DNA of 64,000 bases from Mactromeris polynyma (lineage: Eukaryota; Mollusca; Bivalvia; Venerida; Mactridae). Under the pieces are notes generated by a model. The model was not told where the DNA came from. It searched no databases and was given only the letters and a program-made list of their open reading frames with translations. The DNA lies in contig JASFXZ010000012.1 of assembly GCA_032209605.1 (NCBI GenBank), forward strand, positions 6,882,001-6,946,000, in the 5' to 3' direction. Every line of letters starts with the position of its first letter. The first letter of the stretch is position 1. The position numbers and the translations under genes are program-made. Shown one piece after another: positions 26,901 through 38,106 of the stretch.

Positions 26901-29900
26901 ACAGCATGTGGAAAATTGGTATTAATAAATGAAACTTGAATGTCTCTACAATAAGCCAATAACCCAGTTAGGACTAAATATGTCGTACAGTACAGACAAG
27001 TGTTAATGACACGTACACGGATTATGTCACCTCCTATGGGACATTATTACTATATGCACCAGTGATGTGATGACAATACTGATAGGCCCATTGAGATTTG
27101 GTAAGAGTCTTATTTTGTTTACAGATATTTTTACAATAGGAACAACATAGACCAAGACATTGTGAATCAAAACACGAATTATACTGATGCTGAATTTGAC
27201 TCGCTTATAACGCAACAAATACTTTACTGTTTTAATCAAAAATTGAAACAATCACCTTACAACCAGATGAAATGATCTGAGCTGTGCTTTTGTCAATCTA
27301 CTGTGTATGGATACATGTACAAGTTATGTGTAGTATACGTAACAAAAAATTTGCACCTATGAAAACAATTCATCCTTATAACATGTTCTTTTCTATCAAA
27401 TATGCGAACCGAACGGAATGAGAGTATAAATGTGGAAATGCCGTTTCTATGATACAGCACTTAGTTAACTGTCTCCATGAATATGCTCAGATTCATGATA
27501 ACTAGTCGTCTGTGGTATTTCAAAAGTGGTAGGAGACTCAACGATACGCTGGGTCACTCAAAACCGAAGTAGTAAAAAATGTGCTATAATTTACTCAGTA
27601 TCGTTTCAGATTTATTATAAACTCCATGACAGTGTTTCATATTCGACTGACACCAGTTTTATTTTATAATATCACGCACATTGTGAATACGTCTTGGAGG
27701 GTTATCGAGTCTAAATCAGTTAATTTACCAATTAATCAACATACCCATTAAGAAATAAATTTCGACAAAACACTCGGGGGGTCATTAACGCCAATTATTG
27801 GCCAATTTATGTACAATCTAAACCTGTATTAAACGTAATAGTCACAAATATCATTATAATTTCTCAAGCATAATTTAACAAGTAACAGTCACCGAGCCAT
27901 TTTGACAGCGATTGGGTTAATATACGGTAATACATTAACGATACATATCAAACAAATTCAAAGGGTATGTACGTACTGAAACACAAATGGGGGCTTTAAA
28001 TAATTTGCTATCTTTAGGTTACCCATAATTATGCCCCTAATTTACGAAGCGATACCTAACAAATACATTTCCATGAACATAAATAACACGGCTGGTTAAT
28101 ATCGAATGTGGTGGTTAATGGATATATGTTAACATCCACAAAACATAATATGTGAAAAAGCTTATTCTAACATTCCTGAAATCATTTAACCAAATATATA
28201 TTTCAATTTGTAACATAATTACTAACAAATAGCATTACACCACAAAACGTGTGCAATAATCTTATCTTTTATGGGTGTTCACGATTTATGTTTGCAATAA
28301 TATTCTCTCGTTCTTAAATTGTCGATTTATTGGAATTTGTTCTGTCAGTATGTAACAATTAAGAAGATAAATATCAGTTAATTGATTAAACGTACAACAT
28401 CCATCTGCATATCGAACAGTATTATTTAATATATTAATATTTCCACCACTTTCTTCGACAGAAAAGGTAAAAATGATTAACCGTATTACAATGAATATAT
28501 ACAATGAATGAGCACTGTTGCTGTCTGTAAACCATGAGTTGTTTTAAGTGTTGAATTTAAGCAAGTTACTACCAGATTCTGTTTTGTTAAACATAATTAT
28601 GATAGTTGCCTTTCTTCAGATGTATATAAATTCCGTAGTTTCCGTAACTGTTCAACGCTTATTTTATTCTGAATACTAGGCACTTCTCTGTCGACTGGGT
28701 TATTTTGATTTCCAGTTTGTGTTTTTCCGTGTTTTTCTCCTCTTTGTTTTCGTTAGCAACATTAGACGTACCGATTTGATGACGCCATGAATGATGTATT
28801 TTATTAATTTACTCGGCGCATTATTAGTGTTAAACCATTCGTTTCATTTAATGTTTATATTGATTGTATATCTTATCTGATCAGCAATCAAGCTTGTCAC
28901 GTTCAACTTCATTAATGACGAAAAAGTCACATATCAAAAACTGAGTGTGGTATAGTAACAAATAGGGGATAATTTTATAGGGTTTTATGGGAAATATTTT
29001 ACATTATTCTGAGTTACATTTCGTTATCAGAATGTACATTTGTTTGTGGGGAAAGTCGGTTGTTTGGATTGTACAATCATTTGAACAATGTTCATTGTAT
29101 AGTTTTACTCAATACTAAGTTCTGCGAATAGTTGCGGTATTATACGGACCAGATCAAACCATTCATATGTAGCTTCATTATAATTCGTACCATTGGCACA
29201 GACGCAAGTAATAAGAAATACTCGGAGATGGTGACAGTTCGTGTTGAAGACGAAATCATGAAATCCTCAAGGAGAAGCATGAGACTTCGGTATCAATTAG
29301 AGTAAGCAGATAGACATTCGATGAAATAAAGTATTTCTAAAATACGATAGTCAACATGGGTTCATTCATATACACTGTATTTATAAATTGAACGTTTTAC
29401 TGCTTAAGAATATGTACGGTTGTCCAAGCCAAATTGAGTGAACCATCAGTATCACAGTGATAATGTCATGAATGTTATCAGCTTCTCACGATTACACAGT
29501 AAAACTTGAAGCACACACAATTATCATCGATGAAACACCAACGTACCAAGAAACACATACACAGACTAATGTTGGCGAGGTTTGTTGTGATATGTAAGAC
29601 CAGTGGTCAAAACAGTTATAAGAAATATATAAATAAATCTCTATAGACTCACCTGTGTTTCTGTGAGTTGAAGCTCATTGGCTAAATCTTTTCTTTCTTG
29701 ACCAACAACGTAGTGGCTTTTCTCGAAGGATTTTTCCAACTGTAAAAGTTGACTGGGTGAAAATGCTGTTCTTATTCGTTTTGGTTTTCTGTATGGTTGA
29801 AAAAATAATCCCGGCATTCCACCCACTGAAAAATTAATAAGTTACCGTCAGTATAAGGATGCAATATACAAAAAATCTCACGTTTATTGGAACAGAATAA

Positions 29901-32900
29901 AACGAAATTAAATGCCTAATTTTACAATAATAAGTTATTATGGTTTGAAATGGAATCATTATTTACAACCGTTATATTGTACACTGTATGGTGTGTTATA
30001 CATTCTTGCAATAAGTATCACAAAATTGTTTCTTTACGATTAAAAAAACCACAATGTACATAGGTTATTTCAATATGTTTCTGGTCAATATTTCAGAAAT
30101 ATTTATTTCATATATTAAAAACTTAAAACACAGGGTGACTGCATCTACACAAAATGACATTTCATTATAAATATATAAATTATATATTATTTTTTGATCC
30201 ATTTGAACCATGAATATACCTTGTAACTAAATTAAAAATAATTTGCAAACCTCTAAAACCACACATTACATGTGTATGATTCATGGGTGACTTATCTTAT
30301 GTGTCTATGTGTCTATGTGTCTATGTATCTATGTATCTATGTATCTATGTATCTATGTATCTATGTATCTATTTATCTATGTATATATGTATCTATGTAT
30401 CTTTGTATCTATGTATCTATGTATCTATGTATCTATGTATCTATGTATCTATGTATCTATGTTAATGATTGATAACTATTTCAAATTATGCAAAACTTCT
30501 CCCAGAACTATTGTTGTGCCCCTGTCTAGCGCGGTATATACCCTGTCTTTATTTGGATGCATTACATAATTATTGATATAAATATATGAAAACTTGATAC
30601 ATCGAGTTAATAAAACGTTCTGTATTGCATGTGCTTTACACAGTACTGCTGTATCTCATAATAATGGTGATAGTAATATGGATAATGATAATTGTTATTA
30701 TCACCATCACCATGATAAAAAAACATTTATCATTGATATCTCAATTATCTTAAGATATTTAGTTAAAAATAAACATTACATTTCTTATTTACTGTTATGC
30801 GTATTACAAAAACCATATTATATAACTGAACTCGAATTGTGACAAAGTTAAACTGATATAGGGAATGAAAATCGTGAGCAAAAATATATCAAATTCGTCA
30901 GTAAGTTTATCTCTAACGCATTTTGAAGAAAAAATGCAAACTTTTGAATTGGACACATTCAGGCATGTTCAGTCTAACTATTCTATTATATGCATGTGTG
31001 ACTCGATAGTAATAAAATGCATTTTTGTTATGACAGAATTACTTAAACATTATGTAATTAGTGTTTTGTACGTTAAATACATTTGTATTGAACATTATCA
31101 TTCTGGCTTTATTCACATAACATTCAGTATGGGTATAGAATATCACAGATACTATCTCCTGAAGGACATTAATATACGTATAACATTGAGAATTAAGTCA
31201 TATTTGGTGATACGGTTTTGCTAATTACTGATTATCTAAACTAATTAGTTGGAGATAAATGTCCCTGTTAACACACAGTTGTTTAACACCGTAGACCATT
31301 TAAGTCAAAATATCACAACTTAAAACAATATAATCAGTTTGTGCACGATATTAGGATAATACAGGTTAATTACAAAGTAAAGGTCAATATGGGAATATAA
31401 AAACCACCAATTACAGTAGCGTACCTATACAGAAACAATGAAATGTTAATTAAGTTGATTATATAAAATATTTGACGCTGTGGAGATTTATAAATATATC
31501 TGAATAAACCGTGGTCATGTTGATGGAATATGAACAGAATAGAACATATGTTTTATTTAGACTTGTACAAAGTACATCGTCTATATAGAAAATTTCATAT
31601 ATATACATACATGCAAGTACGCGTAAATTGTAAATGTTATTAAGAGTTACCTCTGACTTAACTAGTGCTGTTTCAGTTTCAATCTAATAGACAATCAATA
31701 AGTCAATCTATTTTATCACTACTAATAGAAACATTATTAACGGTGCAAATTTTCTATTTTTTTCTAATATTTATATTCATGTAGGCATAGTGGTAAACGG
31801 TCATGATATACTTAATACACCATGTCGTTATTTAAATTAAAACGCGGTCAAATGTATTAATCGAATATGCAACATTTTATTTCCAACCAGCGACCAACTC
31901 GTTTGCCGAACTGCTTGAAGTTAGTGCTAAACGTTAATCTTAGAGGGCACTAAAAACAACTCCACCCCTGCAGAAATATAGCCAGACAAGAAAACTACAA
32001 GTATATCGTATGATTCAACAATATAGTGCAAAAGTCACACATTAAGATTTTGTAAATTGATAAACAGATTAAATGCCTGATAAATCAGTCCTGTCTAACA
32101 TTAAGCAATAAATGTGCCTAGATGACTTAGATTTTAGTGTAAATGTAAAATATGTTATCTTCATTGACTTGTGCTATGTTTTTTGTATTTATTCCTTTAA
32201 TATTTGCTTCCATGACATAAGCGATGTAGATCCAGTGGTAAAACAAAAGAAAAGTTATAAAGTTGTCGTCAGGTGCAAACTAACTACAATAGATTCCAGT
32301 TCCTTTGATGCATTCAATGCTTTTGTCCTGTTAATGGTTCTACATGGTAGTCTGAGATTTTTGTGCATTTGAAATAAAAACAAACTTAAGATGATCATGA
32401 AAAGAATATAACTAGAGTATGAATATCACATTGTAGTTTAAACGTGTGTGTAATGTATGTCAGTGTGTTGCAAATAATTATACAATGACGAAAATAAGAT
32501 TTTGCCGAATGTAGGAAGACGAGACTAGCAGGCAGAAATGACATGATATTAATGTCATGTTTCTTGCACGTTACTTGTAAATATATTTTTAGAACTCTTT
32601 TTCTATGATATACAAATGTACTTGTAATCATTTTGCCGGACTAATCATTTTGTAATGCGCCTGGTTTTGATATTTAAACGGCTTGATCAGACCAGTATTT
32701 TACTGCACTTTTGTGAATAATCCGGAGATTATGTTCATACAATTGTCACAATCTTTGTAAACACGAAAACATTGTAAACTGCACTAACAATAAAAATGCC
32801 ACTCGTTATTCTAAAGATTATACCTGCCCAAACGTTTGATAGAAAGCCAATATGCTTTCAATAGAAAAACATGCCACAAAAATTCGAAACATAAAATCGT

Positions 32901-34463
32901 ATTTACTTAAGAGACATTATTGTCAAAAACGACAACAAGCATCGATACTACACAGTTTATGTTGTTGAAAATAATTTCAATAATAGATTCAACAAATATC
33001 TTGCCGAATCATTTAAAAGACCTAAATTTTCGTGAAATGACTCGGAAAATAATTAAAATTTATATAAAACTCTATAAAAAAACGTCTATCATAAAGAGAA
33101 AATATGTTCACCAATGATCCATCCACTAAATCAAAAGAACTCAACAACATAAATAACACATTAATACAGAACCATACTCAGAGATAAACATTTATTAACA
33201 TTATACATTCTATAACATACATACGTATCTTAATATGTGGCAATAAATTATACATTTAAACACTGTAATATTTTTCCTCTTTTATGAATGGTGCGGTATG
33301 CCGTAATTGATTTAAAAATGATTTTTGAAATAATTCTTGCGTTACGAATGTAATGACGACTTTTATGGATATGTCATTGTACTAAATGTTTGGACAATAA
33401 AATATGAGTTCTTCATCTATTTAATTGAAATCACTGTACACTGTGCTTCTAATAAGTTTTCAAGAATCAACCCAAAGTCAGCAATTCTTGCGAAATTCTA
33501 AATTAGTTTTATAAGTTTATTTCCATTTACACTACATATGGCCTATGAGGATATAAAACATGATATTGCAAGACGAGTTAGATATAACACAAATACATAT
33601 TTCGAAGAGGGTTTGTTTTTAGGCTACTAAATTATATGCATGTATACTAACATTAATGGCGTTAACGCGAATGGCTTGCGACTAAAATAATTGGGATGAG
33701 CACACATTAAAACTGTGACATGTAAAACACATCGTAGTGAGATGTATGTTATAGTAGAAATATGCAACAGAAATTATGCTTATAGAAACTTACTTCCAAA
33801 TCTTGGTAGAAAACAGCCCGGATATCGGTCGGCTATATAGGGATACATGTGACGAAGGTCCCGTCCCCCATTCATTAACATGGGGTGTACTTGTGGCCCC
33901 ATTGACATCTGTGGGGGGTAACCTGGCATATTCACCGGGGACAGGGGATGTCTAAATTGTCTGTGAGCGTCTAAAGGGTTTAGGTGGACCCCAGTGCCTG
34001 GCGCCATTCCTGCGCTATGAATAAATGTCTCATGTAAATGTCTCAATGTTTCTGGTGATGATATCGTACGTACACCTTCCCGAACATTGGCACTCGAAAA
34101 ATTGAAGTCTCTCACCGAATCTCGGTGTAAGGATGAGGTCCTGTGTAGAAACGAACTTTCAAAATCACTGGGTAACGACGGTGCTGGTGGTGGTGTCTTT
34201 TTATTTAAAACTCTCTCTTGAACGCTTGTTTTATGGAAATGAGAATCCTCATGTAAACTTTTCACTGATCTGGATTCAAATTCACTGTCCGAATCCTTTG
34301 AACACACGCTAATTCTTGAATATTTCGTATTTTTAAGTTCGTTTACATCATCCGGCGAAGTTGGTCGTTTGTTCGTGTGCCTGTCTGTGTCATTCCCAAT
34401 AATAGAATCAATTGTAAAACCTTTAGAACGCCTTGGAGGCGCTACATCTCCAGTTGCCGTCAT
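23755..34463 (-). CDS. emx: EMX/empty-spiracles class homeobox transcription factor, 3 coding exons
   Basis: Seen: three minus-strand exons (34463..33794, 29825..29653, 23949..23755; 670+173+195 nt) splice in frame to 345 residues plus TGA. Residues 16-23 (FTIDSIIG) form an eh1-like motif. YPY stands at 207-209 before a 28-residue linker. The homeodomain is 238-297, with [15 protein letters not shown] at its start, HYVVG in the middle and [14 protein letters not shown] in helix 3; Gln50 and Asn51 are residues 287 and 288. An Asp/Ser-rich tail (305-332) follows. Known: EMX/ems proteins share the [15 protein letters not shown] and HYVVGxERK signatures and act as nuclear DNA-binding regulators of anterior and neural patterning; eh1 motifs recruit Groucho-type co-repressors. 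The start is fixed by an in-frame TAA four codons upstream (34473-34475). Vax and Not classes fit the first helix worse. Odd: the hexapeptide Trp is replaced by Tyr, and several homeodomain residues differ from the EMX sequences I remember, so a lineage-specific paralogue is possible. Confidence 0.93.
23950..29652 (-). other. emx: emx intron 2 (about 5.7 kb), inside the homeodomain
   Basis: GT..AG intron, phase 0, between homeodomain positions 44 and 45, a classic intron site in several homeobox classes. It lacks long tandem arrays, unlike the flanks of the gene, and contains stretches rich in homeodomain-, POU- and Meis-type words (25380-25580, 26140-26270, 27730-28040) that may be regulatory. 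No internal coding region was recognised. Confidence 0.9.
29653..29825 (-). CDS. emx: emx coding exon 2 (homeodomain helices 1, 2 and the start of 3)
   Basis: The acceptor is TTTTTCAG followed by TGGGTGG; the single base from exon 1 plus TG makes ATG (Met224), which keeps the frame. The exon encodes residues 224-281 and carries homeodomain positions 1-44, with the EMX-type words [21 protein letters not shown] and LTETQ. The donor is CAG followed by GTGAGT (intron starts at 29652), phase 0. If the donor were ignored the frame would stop three codons later. Confidence 0.95.
29826..33793 (-). other. emx: emx intron 1 (about 4.0 kb)
   Basis: GT..AG intron, phase 1. AT-rich, without a credible internal gene. 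It contains a (TCTATGTA)n microsatellite at 30299-30462 and short open frames (for example 30865-31224) with no recognisable domain. Confidence 0.9.
30299..30462. repeat. (TCTATGTA)n microsatellite in emx intron 1
   Basis: Begins as TCTATGTG repeats and becomes TCTATGTA repeats with a few interruptions. Open frames through it on the plus strand are artefacts of the period. Confidence 0.97.
33794..34463 (-). CDS. emx: emx coding exon 1 (N-terminal region)
   Basis: Encodes residues 1-223 plus the first base of codon 224. The reading frame is open throughout. The 3' border is a strong donor, GGAA followed by GTAAGT (intron starts at 33793); reading through it would add only four residues before a stop. 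The exon holds the eh1-like motif (16-23), a Ser/Asp/His-rich low-complexity middle, and a Pro/Met/Gly-rich stretch leading to the MYPYIADRY segment (206-214), which sits where EMX proteins normally carry a YPW hexapeptide. The intron is phase 1. Confidence 0.92.
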
Positions 34464-34689
34464 ATTAATTGCTTACTTTAAAACAAACTAGTTAATTAAC
34501 ATGAAGTTCTATAATATCAAATACGGTCGCAAAAATATTTTACCTAAATACATTTAATAACGAGTCGCTCGTTCCGTCTTGATTACTTCAAACTTCTCAA
34601 TAATCTCATACATCCGTTCACAATCTTGTTCCAGCCATGTTGATACGATCGTTAAAATTCTATTCTGTTCACATTTAAAACAGCTTTGG

Positions 34690-34905
34690 AACCGTAGAAC
34701 CTCGTCGCTAAATTTCATGTAACAAAATATTTCATTTTGCCAGCCATTTTCTTTATTGATTCTGCATCCAATCCGAATATCGGTAGGCGTGGAAGTGGGC
34801 GGAGTGCTGGCTTAATTGGATTGCGATTTTAACGATTGGTTGATTCACGCGCGATAACAATCTGTATCACTTGAACGCTGTATTATGGTAGCGGCCATTT
34901 TGTTG
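34690..34905 (-). promoter_or_regulatory. candidate emx promoter: two CCAAT boxes, GC box, YY1-like sites
   Basis: On the minus strand, in order of transcription, are a YY1-like GCCATTTTG complement (34895-34903), CCAAT at 34839-34835, CCAAT at 34819-34815, a GC box (CCGCCC, 34802-34797) and another ATGGC YY1-like word near 34745. The spacing of two NF-Y sites followed by an Sp-type site about 340-380 bp before the ATG fits a TATA-less developmental promoter. No TATA box is visible and no start site can be assigned from sequence. Confidence 0.45.
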
Positions 34906-36536
34906 AAGCAACGATTACTCCCGGGGGATCAGATAACGAGATATCGGCAAAAGATCATGTCTTTGGTTATCAAGGAGGCGGATTTTAATAATCACCTATT
35001 TTGTGCAAAATTATTTTATCATTAAACATTATTGTATTGCAATAAAACTGCCTGTACGTAGTTAAAGCGTCATGATGTGCTATGATTTCCAATAATTTCA
35101 CATTGGCATACATCAGATTTTCCCTGTCTCTTGTCATCAAGATTGTAAATGATAGAACGAGTATTGTGCACTTAATTAAGTATGTACTAATTAATTACAC
35201 ACATTTAGTTTAGCTATTACCACTGGTCAGATATGTGACTCGCTGAGATTAAATCTTTATTTTATAATAATATAATATTGTTCTATGATCGTTCCATTAA
35301 CAATAAATAGTGCTTATTGAGCCTCTACTCATTTGTGTATTACAGATTGATTAATTGTTTTAGCGACAGTGATGATAAACGGGAAGGATCACAGTTCACT
35401 TATATATATAATAACATTTAATGATAAATTAAGTCAGACTATTGGTGTAATGTATTTTTATACGAATCCCTTGCAAAAATAATAGAACACTAGAAATGTA
35501 CATGTACTGTTAGAATAGACCAGTTAATTGATTAAGACACAACTAGATTATACGCACCTCTTCCTTGCAAATTTCTGTCTTACTTATTTCTTGATTCAAG
35601 CAGGGTTTGAACGAAGGGATCTGTCGATAAAATTATTATGCATTGTTGTGTTTTTACTCTTGGTCTTTAGACGTACAATAGTTTGTTCCTTTTTCACTGA
35701 GGGATTTTTCTTCACACATGACTTAACGAAGTTCATGAAACGAACAATTATTGTACGAAGTGCACTCTCTCCAGATCAACATATTTTGGTTGTTGTGGGA
35801 TGTCTGTTGTTTTAGATAAATGGAATTCACAGTTAACTCCTATAGCATTAAAAGTGATTATATCGTCGAAGAGAGAGTTTTGCTCAAGGAAGTGCTGCTT
35901 TGAAAATGTTTCATCGAATTTTTATTTATATTATTGTTTGAGAAGATGCCGTCGTCACGTGTGAAAATGGAACAACCGGTACTAATTGCAATGTTTCTGA
36001 ATTCACCAAAATATTTAGTTGGCATTAGAATAGGATCATATGAGCACATATAGCTGCATGCATATTGAAAGAGATCTATAAGGTCGTATGCAGGTGTTGG
36101 GAATTACAATGATACGATCTGAAATAATTTAATGTCCCTCGTCTTGTAAAGACTGCACCATTTCCTTTCTTGAAATGCATTCGTGTAAAAGTATTTAATT
36201 ATGTAATAAGTGAGAAAAATCAAATATGTCTCTTTAGTGTTTCATATACTCTAATGTGCGTAAATTTTTCCACCTCATTTAAATTAATTTTCGGAACAAG
36301 TCGTTTACCATTATTATACTTAACAAATACAGATACCGGGTAACAACAGTAATTCACTGAATTATTGAATTTGTCACCATGTGCAAATCGATCATACGTG
36401 ATAAGGTTGTTTTATATAATCCTATTATTATAATGACTATTGCTTAATCTGCAAAGTTTGTATAAATTATAATAAACACATATTTGCTAATAATGTATGT
36501 AACTTATTGGGCTGTATAAATACTTGTACTCCAACT
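34906..36536. other. sequence upstream of emx, no gene recognised
   Basis: AT-rich, with open frames up to 95 codons (35528-35815) lacking recognisable domains. Its position directly upstream of the emx promoter makes cis-regulatory content possible, but no specific site is claimed. Confidence 0.5.
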
Positions 36537-37503
36537 GTTCTGTTCTTCTCTGTTCAATTCTGCTCTGTTCTGCTCTGCCTTGCTGTGTTCTGATCTGCAT
36601 TGCTATACTATGTTCTGTTCTGCACTGCTCTGTGCTCGGTTCTGTGCTCTGTTATCCGATGTTCTGTTCTGCACTGCACTGTTCTCGATTATGTGCTCTG
36701 TTCTTCGCGGCTCTTATATGCTCTGTTCTACTCTATTCTTCTATAATCTGTTCTGCATAGTTCAGTTCTCGCTGCTCTGTTCTTTTCTGCACTGCTTTTC
36801 TATAGTCTATTCTGCACTGCTCTTCAATACTCCGTTCTGCATTGTTCTGTTATACACTGCTCTTCTATACTCTGTTCTACACTGCTTTATTCTGTTCTGC
36901 TCTTCTTTGCTCTCCTCTGCTGTGTCTTGCTCTGTTATGCTCTGCTATGTATTGCTCGGTTATGCTATGTCTTGCTTTGTTTTGCTCTACGCTGATCTGT
37001 ATTGCTTTATTCTGCTATGCCCTGCTTTCCTCTGCTCTGTCTTGCTCTATTCTGCTATGCTCTGCTGTCCTCTGTTCTGCTATGCCCTGCTGTCCTCTGC
37101 TCTGTCTTGCTATATTCTGCTATGCCCTGCTGTCCTCTGTTCTGTCTTGCTCTGCTATGCCTTGCTCGGTTATACTCTGTCTTGCTCTATTCTGCTATGC
37201 CCTGCTGTCCTCTGCTCTGTCTTGCTCTATATTACTATGCCCTGCTGTCCTCTGCTCTGTCTTGCTCTATTCTGCTATGCCCGGCTGTCCTCTGCTCTGT
37301 CTTGCTCTGCTATGTCTTGCTCGGTTATACCTTGTCTTGCTCTATTCTGCTCTGCGCTGCTCTGTCTTGCTCTATTATGTTTTTCTTGTTCTGTTCTGCT
37401 CTGTTATTCTCTTCTTTGCTTCCATTTGCTCTGTTCTGCTCTGTTCTGCTCTGCTTTTCTATGCTCTTCTATATTCTCATTTGCTCTGCTCTGTTCTACT
37501 CCG
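36537..37503. repeat. TCTGC/TCTGT pentanucleotide-derived array with 40-bp higher-order unit
   Basis: Almost every fifth base is G in a pyrimidine-rich plus strand. From about 37080 a 40-bp unit containing TATGCCCTGCTGTCCTCTGC recurs (37199, 37239, with a variant at 37279). Open frames of up to 332 codons rich in Cys, Leu and Ser run through all three plus frames, as expected from a stop-free repeat rather than a gene. Confidence 0.95.
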
Positions 37504-37653
37504 TTTTTATATAATCACATTGATATATTGACCACTTCGAGGATTTTATTTGAATGTAGTATTGTATATTTTAATTAATAACTTCGTGCCGTCTAATTAA
37601 ATGACTGGAAAATAATTAGCATCTTGAAATAAAGTTCTCTAAATAGAACTCTA

Positions 37654-38106
37654 CAGTGCAACCCTTTAGCCCCTCTCTCAACAATAACATTGTATACTTG
37701 GCCTGTCACAAAGATGTATCCCTAACGCCAGGGTGTCTCTGAAGTATAGCCCTCTCAACAACAACATTGTATACTTGGCCTGTCACAAAGATGTATCCCT
37801 AACGCCAGGGTGTCTCTGAAGTATAGCCCTCTCAACAACAACATTGTCTACTAGGCCTGTCACAAACATGTATCCCTAACGCCAGGGTGTCTCTCAAGTA
37901 TAGCCCTCTCAACAACAACATTGTCTACTTGGCCTGTCACAAAGATGTATCCCTAACGCCAGTGTGTCTCTCAAGTATAGCCCTCTCAACAACAACATTG
38001 TCTACTTGGCCTGTCACAAAGATGTATCCCTAACGCCAGTGTGTCTCTCAAGTATAGCCCTCTCAACAACAGCCAACATTTGCCTCGTTCTTGAGAGGAT
38101 ACACTG
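37654..38106. mobile_element. putative MITE-like element with internal 77-bp array
   Basis: Begins CAGTGCAACCCTTTAGC after TA (37652-37653) and ends GAGAGGATACACTG before TA (38107-38108). The terminal CAGTG/CACTG is inverted and the ends share a CTCTCAA word (near 37675, and as TTGAGAG near 38090). The interior is five 77-bp repeats. TA target duplication with CAGT ends fits a non-autonomous Tc1/mariner-like element. Confidence 0.55.
37671..38068. repeat. 77-bp tandem repeat, 5 copies
   Basis: CCCTCTCAACAACAACATTG, GGCCTGTCACAAAGATG and ATCCCTAACGCCAG recur at 77-bp spacing; copies 3 to 5 share CAAGTATAG where the first ones have GAAGTATAG. Confidence 0.95.

Noticed and set aside
36580..37578. 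Plus-strand frame of 332 codons, Cys/Leu/Ser-rich
   Set aside because: All three plus frames are open over the same pentanucleotide-derived repeat; composition follows the repeat.
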